Both the position numbers and the translations under genes were made by a program. Positions 6,737 through 14,195 of a stretch of DNA of 19,573 bases are shown here, in pieces. Source of the stretch: CAYYSY01 sp964474355 (lineage in GTDB: Bacteria; Myxococcota_A; UBA9160; UBA4427). Where the stretch lies: contig CAYYSY010000450.1 of NCBI GenBank assembly GCA_964474355.1, positions 1 to 19,573 of the forward strand, read 5' to 3'. Position 1 is the stretch's first letter; every line of letters begins with the position of its first letter. The notes beneath the pieces were generated by a model. That model was not told the origin of the DNA, ran no database searches, and worked only from the letters and a program-made list of their open reading frames with translations.

Positions 6737-7219
6737 TCAGCCGACACGGACGCGCAAAGCCTCGGCGCACTGCACGCGCACCCCCAGCACGATCGGCGCG
6801 ATCAGCCACGGCAGATTGAACGCGAGGTAGTAGGCCGTGTTCGGCGGGGGGTGAGGCCCGAGGAACGTCTGCGTGAAGTAGAAGAACATGTTCGTCGTGG
6901 CCGCGCCTGCATACACGAGACCGAGTGGGCGGAGCCATGACCGCGGGCGCACGAGGCCGGCGACGACGAAGAAGAGAACCGGCGCCTGAAAGAATCCGTC
7001 GAACAGACACGACGCAATGAGATTGGGCGGCGGGTCGAGGTGGGCGGGCTCTTCAGCCACTGCCCAGTCGTGGAGCAAACGCAGCGGAGGCCATGGACTG
7101 TCGGGTGAGACGGGCACGCCGAGCCCCTCCGGCAGGCTGAACAGGAGGGCGTACGCGATCGCGACGACGAAGAACGCGATCAGGACGAGATCCACGGGAC
7201 GACGGGAGACAGGCTTCAT
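6737..7219 (-). CDS. EXPERA-domain (TMEM97/EBP-like) four-helix membrane protein
   Basis: The 160-residue product has four hydrophobic segments at about 9-30, 66-90, 96-121 and 129-149. The order and motifs fit the EXPERA family of eukaryotic emopamil-binding protein, TMEM97 and TM6SF: an RP-x-D start to helix 1, an acidic/Pro loop (HLDPPPN), a second helix CLFDGFFQAP in place of the family's E-x-x-x-Q-x-P, LVYAGAATTN in helix 3, and NLPWLIAPIVLGVR closing helix 4, as in TMEM97. Eukaryotic members bind or isomerise sterols. The family glutamate in helix 2 appears as Asp74 here, so sterol isomerase activity should not be assumed. The ATG at 7217-7219 has no strong ribosome-binding site. A G-rich tract on the coding strand lies 54-87 bp upstream. 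Confidence 0.75.
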   Translation of the reverse strand: MKPVSRRPVDLVLIAFFVVAIAYALLFSLPEGLGVPVSPDSPWPPLRLLHDWAVAEEPAHLDPPPNLIASCLFDGFFQAPVLFFVVAGLVRPRSWLRPLGLVYAGAATTNMFFYFTQTFLGPHPPPNTAYYLAFNLPWLIAPIVLGVRVQCAEALRVRVG

Positions 7220-7272
7220 CCCGGCGAGGATCGCACACGGGACGGTCGGGTTCTGCGCTCATCCCGGAGCTG

Positions 7273-7306
7273 CCCCAACCCAGCCCCCCCACCCCCAAAA
7301 CACCCC
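7273..7306 (-). promoter_or_regulatory. G-quadruplex-type tract upstream of the EXPERA gene
   Basis: Read on the minus strand, the coding strand of the EXPERA gene, this tract has G-runs of 4, 5, 7, 3 and 4 separated by loops of 1-6 bases. That satisfies the usual G3+ quadruplex rule with short loops. It lies 54-87 bp before the ATG, so it is in the promoter or 5' leader. Whether it folds is untested. Confidence 0.55.
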
Positions 7307-7326
7307 GATCAGCCAGGCAACCCGGC

Positions 7327-7526
7327 TCCGTCGTCGTCGCGGGGCGGCGGGTGGGCGCGGCGAAATAGAGCGCAGCGCCGCCATGCGCTGTCGTCGTGAC
7401 CACAAACGCGCGGCGTCAGGCGCGCGAAGCGCGCCCGGCGCCGTGAGCCCCGGATTCACAGAGTGGAGAGAACGCGAGCAGCGAGCCATTCGCCGCGCCC
7501 ACCCGCCGCCCCGCGACGACGACGGA
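7327..7526. mobile_element. 200-bp element bounded by perfect 38-bp inverted repeats (MITE-like or structured RNA)
   Basis: Positions 7327-7364 are the exact reverse complement of 7489-7526, 38 of 38 bases. The repeats enclose 124 bp. Near the centre is a second hairpin, GGCGCGC-GAA-GCGCGCC (7419-7435), itself flanked by CGGCG and CGCCG (7411-7415 and 7439-7443). No convincing ORF is enclosed, and no target-site duplication is visible at the outer ends. The layout fits a non-autonomous terminal-inverted-repeat element, an invertible segment or a large cruciform/structured RNA. It begins 33 bp beyond the stop of the membrane-anchored gene (minus strand), so it may also shape that transcript's 3' end. 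Confidence 0.6.
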
Positions 7527-7559
7527 CTTCCAAGCAGAAGCCCCCACGGATCGCGGGCC

Positions 7560-8060
7560 CTAGAACGAAACCCCGTCGTTCATCGCCTGCAGCACGAACA
7601 GCTGCTCGCCATAGCTGAGCGTCGGCTTCTTCACGAGCTCCGCGAGCCGAGCCAGCCGCTCGGGATCGACGTCCTGGCCGTTCCCGTCCTTCATGCCACC
7701 CCCCTTCGGCGGCAGCAGGTCGCGCTTGGCGACGGTGAAGATCTCGATCTCGCGATCGATCCACCCCGCCTCCTTGAGCGGACCGCCCACGGCATGCTGA
7801 CCCGAGGCGACGATCCGGCCCTCCTTCAGCACGACGGCCTCCGGTGTCGACCACACGATGCGCGAGGGATCGACCGCGCTGCGCACCTGATCGACGCCCT
7901 GGGTGTCGCCGACGAGGAATACGAGCACCTTGTTCCCATCACTCGCGCCGCCCGGTACGAAGCTCGCCATGGCCGGGATGAACTTCGGCCCTTCGAGGGT
8001 GAGGATCAGGCCGCCGGAGACGACCACGAAGAAGGCTGCGAGGGCGATGAAGGAACGCAT
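7560..8060 (-). CDS. Membrane-anchored protein of unknown function
   Basis: Starting at the ATG 8058-8060 gives 166 residues with an N-terminal anchor or uncleaved signal (MRSFIALAAFFVVVSGGLIL). The frame stays open upstream to 8141, but those codons encode an Arg/His-rich segment that would hide the anchor. The body contains strand KVLVFLVGDTQGVDQVRSAV, then RIVWSTPEAVVLKEGRIV, WIDREIEIFTVAKRDLLPPKGGG, and a C-terminal helical pair (ERLARLAELVKK, YGEQLFVLQAMNDGVSF). The topology predicts a periplasmic or cytoplasmic-face single-pass protein. I do not recognise the family. It follows lipA on the same strand after a 129-bp gap, so it may be distal in that transcript. Part of it (codons about 49-72) is duplicated at 3742-3812. 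Confidence 0.7.
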   Translation of the reverse strand: MRSFIALAAFFVVVSGGLILTLEGPKFIPAMASFVPGGASDGNKVLVFLVGDTQGVDQVRSAVDPSRIVWSTPEAVVLKEGRIVASGQHAVGGPLKEAGWIDREIEIFTVAKRDLLPPKGGGMKDGNGQDVDPERLARLAELVKKPTLSYGEQLFVLQAMNDGVSF

Positions 8061-8189
8061 GTCCGGTTTTTCGGCGCATCGCGCTCCGGGCCTGAGTGAA
8101 GAGTGCGTCGCGGCGTGCCGGGCAAGCCGGAACCGCGACACCGAGCGGCGACGCCGCGCACGGGGTCATGCCCGTGTCCGAAACCCCGG

Positions 8190-9140
8190 TCAGGCGCCGC
8201 TCGGCCCGCCCGCGTCGGAGACCTGCGCACGACGTGCCGCCTGCAGTCGCGCGAAGTCGGCACCTGCGTGATAGGACGAGCGCGTGAGCGGCGTCGAGGC
8301 GACGAGCCCGAACCCGCGCGCCCGGCCCTCCTCGGCCAGCGCCTCGAACTCGTCCGGCGGCACGTAGCGCTGCACCTCCGCGTGGCGAGGCGTCGGGCGG
8401 AGGTACTGGCCGATGGTCATGAAGTCGACGTCGTGGGCGCGAAGGTCGTCCATCAGAGCGAGCACCTCTTCGCGGGTTTCGCCCAGGCCCAGCATGATGC
8501 CCGACTTCGTGAAGAGCGCCGGCTCGACCTGCTTCGCGAGGCGCAGGATCGCGAGCGAGTGCCGGTAGTTCGCACCCGGCCGGATGCTCCGGTAGAGCGA
8601 GGGCACCGTCTCGAGGTTGTGATTGAAGACGTCGGGGCGCGCGTGGGCGACGCGCTCGAGCGCGCCGGCCTTGCGGCGGAAGTCGGGGGTCAGCACCTCG
8701 ATGGTGGTGCCCGGCGATCGCTCGCGCACCGCCTCGATGCAGTCGACGAAGTGCTGCGCCCCACCATCGGGCAGATCGTCCCGGTCGACGCTCGTGATGA
8801 CGACGTGCTCGAGGCCGAGCCGCGCCGTGGCCTCGGCGACGTGGGAGGGCTCCGCCGCGTCGACGCCGGGCTCGGGCAGCCCGGTGTCGACGTTGCAGAA
8901 CGCGCAGGCCCGGGTGCAGACGCGCCCGAGGATCATCACCGTCGCGTGCTTCGACGCCCAGCACTCGCCGAGGTTCGGGCAGGCCGCCTCCTCGCACACG
9001 GTATTCAAGCCGAGCTCGCGCACGAGCGCGCGCGTCTCGTCGAGGCCGGACGAGTGCCTGAGCCGCACCTTCAGCCAGGGCGGCTTCGGCGCGCGGGGCG
9101 CGGGGGCTTCCGAGCCCTCGATCTGGAGCAGGTCCCTCAT
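8190..9140 (-). CDS. lipA: Lipoyl synthase
   Basis: Lipoyl synthase is a radical-SAM enzyme that inserts two sulfurs into protein-bound octanoyl groups to make the lipoyl cofactor. The auxiliary-cluster motif C-x4-C-x5-C is at C49, C54 and C60 (VCEEAACPNLGEC), the radical-SAM motif C-x3-C-x2-C at C75, C79 and C82 (VCTRACAFC), and the C-terminal RSSY cluster-ligand motif at about 287-290 (RSSYHAG). The 316-residue length is normal for the family. The ATG at 9138-9140 is chosen because GAGCGGAG precedes it and it lies 10 bp after the lpd stop; an in-frame ATG at 9165-9167 would overlap lpd. It is co-directional with lpd and almost certainly co-transcribed, linking lipoyl assembly with reoxidation of dihydrolipoyl groups. 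No lipB or lplA is in the window. Confidence 0.97.
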   Translation of the reverse strand: MRDLLQIEGSEAPAPRAPKPPWLKVRLRHSSGLDETRALVRELGLNTVCEEAACPNLGECWASKHATVMILGRVCTRACAFCNVDTGLPEPGVDAAEPSHVAEATARLGLEHVVITSVDRDDLPDGGAQHFVDCIEAVRERSPGTTIEVLTPDFRRKAGALERVAHARPDVFNHNLETVPSLYRSIRPGANYRHSLAILRLAKQVEPALFTKSGIMLGLGETREEVLALMDDLRAHDVDFMTIGQYLRPTPRHAEVQRYVPPDEFEALAEEGRARGFGLVASTPLTRSSYHAGADFARLQAARRAQVSDAGGPSGA

Positions 9141-9150
9141 CGCACTCCGC

Positions 9151-10554
9151 TCAGATGTGGATCGCACGGTCGTACGCCTCGAGCACGGACTCGTGCAGCA
9201 TCTCGGAGAGCGTCGGATGCGCGAAGACCGTGTGGATCAGCTCGGCCTCGGTCGTCTCGAGGTTCATCGCCACGACGAAGCCCTGGATCAGCTCGGTCAC
9301 CTCGGCGCCGATCATGTGCGCGCCGAGCAGCTCGCCCGTGCTCGCATCGAAGATCGTCTTGACCAGGCCGTCGCTCTCACCCATGGCGATGGCCTTGCCG
9401 TTGCCGATGAAGGGGAAGCGTCCGACGCGCACCTCGCGCCCCGCTTCGATGGCCGCCGCCTCGGTGAGGCCGACGCTCGCGATCTGGGGCCGGCAATAGG
9501 TGCAGCCGGGGATCCTGTTCTTGTCCATCGGGTGCAGCCCGGGCACGCCCGCGATGTGCTCCGCCGCGATCACGCCTTCGTGCGTCGCCTTGTGGGCGAG
9601 CCACGGCGGCCCCGCCACGTCGCCGATCGCATAGATACCGGGCTCGCCCGTGCGGCCCCACTCGTCGGTCACGATGTGGCCGCGATCGACCTGCACGCCC
9701 GTGCCCTCGAGGCCGATGTCCTCGACGTTGCCGGTGATGCCCACGGCCAGGATCACACGCTCGACGGTCAGCTCGGTGGTCTCGCCCGACTCGGCGGTGA
9801 TCGTCGCCGTCACGCCGTCGGCCTTCTTGTCGAGCGCCGAGACCGTGGCGCTCGTGTGCATCGCGATCTTGCGCCGCTTGAACTGCTTGGCCGCGGCGGC
9901 GCTGATCTCCTCGTCTTCGACGGGCAGGATGCGCGGCAGCGTCTCGACCACGGTCACGTCGCTGCCGAGGTCGCCGTAGAAGCTCGCGAACTCCATGCCG
10001 ATGGCGCCCGAGCCGATGACGAGCACCGAGGCCGGCAGGCTGCCTGGTACCATCGCCTCCTTGTACGTCCACACGCGATCGCCGTCGGGCTCGAGCCCGG
10101 GCAGCACGCGGGCCCGTGCGCCGGTCGACAGGATGATGTGCCGCGCCTCGAGGTCGGCCACCGGTGCGCCGTCCTTCTCGACCGAGACTCGGCCGCCGCC
10201 CGTCAGTCGAGCGAACCCGTCGATCACGTCGACCTGGTTCTTCTTCAGCAGCGCGGTCACGCCCATCGTGAGCCGCTTGGCCACCTTGCGCGAGCGCTTC
10301 ACGACCTTGTCGATGTCGACCTCGATGTTGTCCGCCTTGAACCCGAACTCGTCGAGGCGGTCGAGGGTGTGCGCGACCTCGGCCGAACGCAGCAGCGCCT
10401 TCGTCGGGATGCAGCCCCAGTTGAGGCAGATGCCGCCTAGATGCTCGCGCTCGACGAGCGCCACCGAGAGGCCGAGCTGACGGGCACGGATCGCCGCCGG
10501 ATAGCCGCCCGGCCCTCCGCCGATCACCACCACGTCGTACGAAGCCGAAGTCAT
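9151..10554 (-). CDS. lpdA: Dihydrolipoyl dehydrogenase (E3)
   Basis: This is the FAD enzyme that reoxidises dihydrolipoyl groups of pyruvate, 2-oxoglutarate or branched-chain dehydrogenases or the glycine cleavage system, passing electrons to NAD+. The N-terminal FAD fold is VVVIGGGPGGYPAA (8-21), and the redox disulfide is C43/C48 in GGICLNWGCIPTK. A second Rossmann GxGxxG is in VLVIGSGAIGMEFASFYG, the third FAD strand is GIYAIGDVAG, and the catalytic His-Glu pair is H446/E451 in AHPTLSEM. Its 467 residues are standard for E3, with no fused N-terminal lipoyl domain. The ATG at 10552-10554 follows GGGGGAATGG; the frame is open slightly upstream but without a site. No E1 or E2 gene is adjacent, so the parent complex is unknown. 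Confidence 0.96.
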   Translation of the reverse strand: MTSASYDVVVIGGGPGGYPAAIRARQLGLSVALVEREHLGGICLNWGCIPTKALLRSAEVAHTLDRLDEFGFKADNIEVDIDKVVKRSRKVAKRLTMGVTALLKKNQVDVIDGFARLTGGGRVSVEKDGAPVADLEARHIILSTGARARVLPGLEPDGDRVWTYKEAMVPGSLPASVLVIGSGAIGMEFASFYGDLGSDVTVVETLPRILPVEDEEISAAAAKQFKRRKIAMHTSATVSALDKKADGVTATITAESGETTELTVERVILAVGITGNVEDIGLEGTGVQVDRGHIVTDEWGRTGEPGIYAIGDVAGPPWLAHKATHEGVIAAEHIAGVPGLHPMDKNRIPGCTYCRPQIASVGLTEAAAIEAGREVRVGRFPFIGNGKAIAMGESDGLVKTIFDASTGELLGAHMIGAEVTELIQGFVVAMNLETTEAELIHTVFAHPTLSEMLHESVLEAYDRAIHI

Positions 10555-10635
10555 CCATTCCCCCACGCGCGTTCGAAGCAAAGGCGCCACCACCGCTTGA
10601 CCGGGTCGAGCGCGGACCTCGCGCGGCGCCGCGGC

Positions 10636-10641
10636 AGGATA
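10636..10641 (-). promoter_or_regulatory. Possible -10 element for lpd-lipA
   Basis: On the minus strand this reads TATCCT, a reasonable -10 hexamer, which would give a leader of about 75 bases before the lpd ATG. The -35 region 17 bp upstream is weak. The 10555-10777 spacer is otherwise GC-rich without a clear signal. Confidence 0.3.
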
Positions 10642-10765
10642 GCGCCTGAGCGCCGGTCGCTGAGCGCATCCCGCGGCGCTTGGACAGATACATTCATCCC
10701 AGGCCGGCGCATCGACGACCGCGCCGATTCGCGCTCACGGCAGCTCCGCAGCGCCCTGCTCGGGG

Positions 10766-10771
10766 TAAGCT
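10766..10771 (+). promoter_or_regulatory. -10-like hexamer 6 bp before the CoA-transferase ATG
   Basis: TAAGCT ends 6 bases before the ATG at 10778, leaving no room for a Shine-Dalgarno and placing transcription start at or next to the ATG, as in leaderless genes. The -35 region is weak. The same arrangement precedes the aminotransferase gene at 12412. Confidence 0.35.
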
Positions 10772-10777
10772 CCGCGC

Positions 10778-11938
10778 ATGCCGACCGCCGGACCGCTCTC
10801 CGATCTCGTCGTCGTCGATCTGACCCGGGTGCTCGCGGGGCCCTACTGCACGCAGCTGCTGTGCGACCTCGGTGCCCGCGTGATCAAGGTCGAGCGTCCG
10901 GGCACGGGGGACGACGCGCGGGCGTTCGGGCCCTTCATCGAAGCCGACTCCGCGTACTTCACGTCGATCAATCGGGGCAAGGAGAGCATCGCGCTCGATC
11001 TCAAGGACGACGGCGATCGCCGGGTCTTCGACGCCCTGCTCGCCCGCGCGGACGTGCTGGTCGAGAACTACCGCCCCGGCACCCTCGCGCGGCTCGGCTA
11101 CGGGTGGGACGTGCTGCACGCCCGGCACCCGCGCCTCATCGTCGCGGCGACGTCGGGCTTCGGCCAGACGGGCCCCTTCTCGGAGCGCCCCGCCTACGAC
11201 CTGATCGCCCAGGCGATGGGCGGGCTCATGAGCCTGACGGGCGAGCCCGGCGGGTCGCCGACGCGGGTCGGCACGTCGATCGGCGACATCGCGGCGGGAC
11301 TCTTCACGGCGGTGGGCGTGCTCACCGCGCTGCACGATCGCGCCCGCACCGGCGAGGGCCGGCTCGTCGACGTGGCCATGCTCGACAGCCAGGTGGCGCT
11401 CCTCGAGAACGCGATCGCGCGCTACGAGACCACCGGCGAGGTGCCCGGGCCGATCGGCTCGCGGCATCCCTCGATCAGCCCGTTCCGCGCGTTCGAGACC
11501 GCAGACCATCCGATCGTGATCGCCGCGGGCAACGACGCGCTGTTCGAGAAGCTCTGCGCGTGCATCGGGCGACCCGAGCTCGCACGCGATCCGGACTTCG
11601 CCACGAACACCGGTCGGACCGATCACGAGCCCAGGCTGCGTACGGCGATCGAGTCCGTGCTGGTCACGGCACCGTCGGCCGACTGGCTTGCGCGGCTCGA
11701 AGAGGCCGAGGTGCCGTGCGGCCCGATCCAGGACGTCGAGCAGGTGCTCACGCATCCCCAGGTGAACGCACGAGGCATGGTCGCCGAGGCGACCACGCCG
11801 GGCGGAAGCACGCTTCGAGTCGCGGGTCAGCCGATCAAGATCTCGGGCTTCGATGCACCGGGCGGCGGCGCGGCGCCGGCGCTCGACGGTGATCGCGCGT
11901 CGCTGCTCGCAGAGCTGGGGCTCGACGCCGATGGCTGA
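10778..11938 (+). CDS. Family III CoA-transferase (CaiB/BaiF type)
   Basis: Family III enzymes move CoA between acyl groups through an aspartyl-CoA intermediate. The 386-residue product has the family start LSDLVVVDLTRVLAGPYCTQ, followed by DLGARVIKVERPGTGDDAR, the LARADVLVENYRPGTLARLG block, SGFGQTGPFSERPAYD, and the catalytic Asp170 in SIGDIAAG, the same place as Asp169 of formyl-CoA transferase. The second domain carries HPSISPFRAFET and the C-terminal VLTHPQVNARGMV motif. The substrate (formyl, carnitine, succinyl, mesaconyl or a bile-acid-type acyl) cannot be read from sequence. The ATG at 10778 has only a -10-like hexamer before it. The ArsC-type reductase gene overlaps its last 8 bases, so the two are probably translated together although their roles look unrelated. 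Confidence 0.92.
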   Translation: MPTAGPLSDLVVVDLTRVLAGPYCTQLLCDLGARVIKVERPGTGDDARAFGPFIEADSAYFTSINRGKESIALDLKDDGDRRVFDALLARADVLVENYRPGTLARLGYGWDVLHARHPRLIVAATSGFGQTGPFSERPAYDLIAQAMGGLMSLTGEPGGSPTRVGTSIGDIAAGLFTAVGVLTALHDRARTGEGRLVDVAMLDSQVALLENAIARYETTGEVPGPIGSRHPSISPFRAFETADHPIVIAAGNDALFEKLCACIGRPELARDPDFATNTGRTDHEPRLRTAIESVLVTAPSADWLARLEEAEVPCGPIQDVEQVLTHPQVNARGMVAEATTPGGSTLRVAGQPIKISGFDAPGGGAAPALDGDRASLLAELGLDADG

Positions 11939-12377
11939 GGCGAAGAAGCTCGAGCCGGGTGACCTCGTCCTCTTCATGTGCGTCGCGAACTCGGCGCGCA
12001 GTCAGCTCGCCGAGGGCCTCGCGCGCCGACTCGCGCCGCCGGGTGTCGAGGTCGCCAGCGCGGGCTCCGAGCCCGGCACGATCCGGCCCGAGGCCGTGAC
12101 CGTGCTCGCCGAGCGCGGCATCGACGCCTCGACGCAGGCGAGCAAGGGCGTCGACGACGTCGACGCCGCGCGCGTCACCCATGTCGTCACGCTCTGTGCG
12201 GAGGAGGTCTGTCCCGTCTTCCCCGGTGACGTCGCGCGGCTGTACTGGCCCCATCCCGACCCGGCGGCAGCGGAGGGCGACGCCGCCGCGCGGCTCGATG
12301 CGTTCCGCGCGGTGCGCGACGCCATCGAGGTGCAGCTCCGCGAGTGGTTCGAAGCCGCGGGGACGCTCCGCCCTTGA
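11931..12377 (+). CDS. arsC: Arsenate reductase / low-molecular-weight phosphatase family protein
   Basis: The 148-residue product carries the phosphatase loop C-x5-R at C17-R23 (MCVANSARSQLAEG); the NSARSQ wording is typical of thioredoxin-linked ArsC rather than tyrosine phosphatases. Two further cysteines, C89 and C94 in VTLCAEEVCPVFPG, occupy the place of the Cys pair that relays oxidation in this ArsC class (Cys82 and Cys89 in the S. aureus enzyme), and YWPHPDPAAAEG near 105-116 matches the ArsC C-terminal segment. These enzymes reduce arsenate to arsenite with thioredoxin. No arsR, arsB or acr3 gene is adjacent, so arsenic resistance is not confirmed by context. The ATG at 11931 overlaps the CoA-transferase end by 8 bp; no better start exists. 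Confidence 0.88.
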   Translation: MAEAKKLEPGDLVLFMCVANSARSQLAEGLARRLAPPGVEVASAGSEPGTIRPEAVTVLAERGIDASTQASKGVDDVDAARVTHVVTLCAEEVCPVFPGDVARLYWPHPDPAAAEGDAAARLDAFRAVRDAIEVQLREWFEAAGTLRP

Positions 12378-12399
12378 ACCGCGCCCTCGCCGCCGCGGC

Positions 12400-12405
12400 T
12401 ACACT
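12400..12405 (+). promoter_or_regulatory. -10-like hexamer 6 bp before the aminotransferase ATG
   Basis: TACACT ends 6 bases before the ATG at 12412, mirroring the spacing at 10766-10771. A TTGAAC (12374-12379) lies 20 bases upstream, longer than the usual 17. No Shine-Dalgarno is present, so a leaderless transcript is plausible. Confidence 0.4.
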
Positions 12406-12411
12406 CCGCTC

Positions 12412-13605
12412 ATGAGCGACAACGCCGAGCAGGGATCGCAGCTTCGCGCCGCCATCGACGCGCTCGACCCGGCGACGCTCGCGCGACGCCCGAGCGAGAA
12501 GTGGAACACCTTCGCGAAGGACGTGCTCCCGGCCTGGGTCGCCGAGATGGACTTCCCACTCTGCGAGCCGGTGCGGCGCGTGCTGCAGAGCGCACTCGAT
12601 GACGACGACCTCGGCTATCCGCTGAACCCCAACGCGACCGGCGTGCGCGAGGCATTCGCCGAGCGCATGGGGGCGCGCTTCGGCTGGCGCGTCTCGCCCG
12701 ACCGCGTCGAGCTGCTCGCCGACGTGATGCAGGGCGTGTTCATCGCGCTGGACTGCTTCGCCGATCCGGGCAGCGAGGTCATCGCGCAGACGCCCGTCTA
12801 TCCCCCCTTCCTCCGGTCGGTGCGCGAGTCGGGGCGCCTGCTCGTCGAGAACCACCTCGTGCGCCAGGACGCCCGCTACGAGATCGACTGGGACGACCTC
12901 GAGCGTGGCTTCATCGGCGGCGCGCGCACGCTGATGCTCTGCAACCCGCAGAACCCGACCGGGCGCGTCTTCGACCGCGACGAGCTGGAGCGAATCGGCG
13001 AGCTCGTCGTGCGCCACGACGCGATCGTGATCGCCGACGAGATCCACGCCGACCTCACCTTCGGTGGACGCCCGCACGTGCCGCTCGCGAGCCTCTCGCC
13101 CGAGATCGCCGCGCGCACCGTCACGTTCAACGCGGCGAGCAAGTCGTTCAACACGCCCGGGCTTCGCTGCGCGGTGGCACACTTCGGCTCGGACGAGCTT
13201 CACAAGCGCTTCCTCGCCCACGTGCCGCGACGGGTGCGCGGTGGGCTCGGCCTGCTCGGCCTCGAGGCGACGGTGGCGGCCTGGCGCGAGGGCGACGCCT
13301 GGCTCGATGAGATCGTCGCGGTGCTCGACGAGAACCGGGTCTTCCTCGCCAGCCTGCTCGAGGAGCGCTTCCCCGAGCTCGACCCGGTGCTGCCCGAAGG
13401 CACCTATCTCACGTGGGTCGACTGCGCGCCGCTCGGGATCGAGGGCTCACCGGCCCGGCTCTTCCGCGAGCAGGGGAAGGTGGCACTCACCGATGGCCGC
13501 TCGTTCGGCAGCGGCTACCGCGACTTCACGCGCATCAACTTCGCCACGTCGCAGGCGATCCTGCGCGAGGTCGTCGACCGGATGGCGGGCGCGCTCGGGC
13601 GCTGA
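12412..13605 (+). CDS. MalY/PatB-family PLP aminotransferase / cystathionine beta-lyase
   Basis: This is a fold-type I PLP enzyme of class I/II. The 397-residue product shows the MalY/PatB opening EKWNTFAKDVLPAWVAEMDFPL (in two parts, 29-50), YPPFLRSV (130-137), CNPQNPTGR with PLP-binding Asn near 178-181, the IADEIHADL motif with Asp209 (207-215), and the Schiff-base Lys244 in NAASKSFNTPGLRCA. Members cleave the C-S bond of cystathionine or cysteine conjugates, and some transaminate. The substrate here is unknown. The frame is open upstream into arsC, but the ATG at 12412, 34 bp after the arsC stop, fits both the homologous N-terminus and the promoter-like hexamer. It ends 7 bp from the convergent Nudix gene. 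Confidence 0.92.
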   Translation: MSDNAEQGSQLRAAIDALDPATLARRPSEKWNTFAKDVLPAWVAEMDFPLCEPVRRVLQSALDDDDLGYPLNPNATGVREAFAERMGARFGWRVSPDRVELLADVMQGVFIALDCFADPGSEVIAQTPVYPPFLRSVRESGRLLVENHLVRQDARYEIDWDDLERGFIGGARTLMLCNPQNPTGRVFDRDELERIGELVVRHDAIVIADEIHADLTFGGRPHVPLASLSPEIAARTVTFNAASKSFNTPGLRCAVAHFGSDELHKRFLAHVPRRVRGGLGLLGLEATVAAWREGDAWLDEIVAVLDENRVFLASLLEERFPELDPVLPEGTYLTWVDCAPLGIEGSPARLFREQGKVALTDGRSFGSGYRDFTRINFATSQAILREVVDRMAGALGR

Positions 13606-13612
13606 CGCCCCT

Positions 13613-14074
13613 TCAATCGCGATCGCCCTGATACACCGAGAGCGTCCCGAGCCCGCCCGCGCGCACGACGTCGACGAGCCACGACGGCTTCATCGTGCTC
13701 ACCTGCATCTCGTGAAGATCGAGCCAGGCGATGCCGAGCTGTTGCGAGTCGGGCTCGGGCCCGAGCCGCGGCTCCTCGCCGGGCGGCAGCGTGCACTGGA
13801 AGAGCAGCTCGAGCTGATGCTGCGACTCGGTCACGTACGAGTGCTCGTGATTGGCGACGATGTGATCACGGACGAAGCAGAGCGGACCGACGTCGACCGT
13901 CACGCCGATCTCCTCGCGGCACTCGCGCACGAGCGCGACATCGAGGGGCTCGCCCACCTGCTGCCCGCCTCCGGGCAGGGCGTAGTACTCGCCGCCCGCG
14001 TTGCGGCAGTGGTTGAGCAGCAGCCGGCCCTCGCGCAGGATGAGTGCCTTCACGGCGGTGCGGATCGCCGGCAT
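13613..14074 (-). CDS. Nudix hydrolase
   Basis: Nudix enzymes hydrolyse nucleoside diphosphates linked to other groups. The full Nudix box G-x5-E-x7-RE-U-x-EE-x-G-U spans residues 36-58 (G36, E42, R50, E51, E54, E55, G57), so the metal site is intact. The N-terminal strand is AIRTAVKALILREGRLLLN and the C-terminal part includes a His/Tyr/Gln-rich stretch (VANHEHSYVTESQHQLELLF). Substrate specificity cannot be predicted. The ATG at 14072-14074 is used because GGAGGAG precedes it by 6 bases; an in-frame ATG at 14125 is possible but lacks a site. With that start the protein has 153 residues. It is divergent from the TetR gene, with about 160 bp shared upstream, and convergent with the aminotransferase gene. 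Confidence 0.92.
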   Translation of the reverse strand: MPAIRTAVKALILREGRLLLNHCRNAGGEYYALPGGGQQVGEPLDVALVRECREEIGVTVDVGPLCFVRDHIVANHEHSYVTESQHQLELLFQCTLPPGEEPRLGPEPDSQQLGIAWLDLHEMQVSTMKPSWLVDVVRAGGLGTLSVYQGDRD

Positions 14075-14195
14075 GGCGGACTCCTCCGAGACGGTCTCCG
14101 CGACAGAGCGGGAGACGGGGCGCACGGAGCATGTGGGATCGGTGGCGCGGCGCCCAGGGCCCTGCGGGAACCAGGCGGGCGTCGAATGAGGCCTA

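Noticed and set aside
8623..10440. Long open frame on the plus strand antisense to lipA and lpd
   Set aside because: It is antisense to two genes with intact catalytic motifs. Its His/Asp/Arg-rich low-complexity translation is typical of reverse frames in GC-rich coding DNA.
10694..11977. Minus-strand open frame opposite the CoA-transferase gene
   Set aside because: It mirrors a well-conserved family III CoA-transferase with its catalytic Asp; the antisense product is Arg-rich and featureless.
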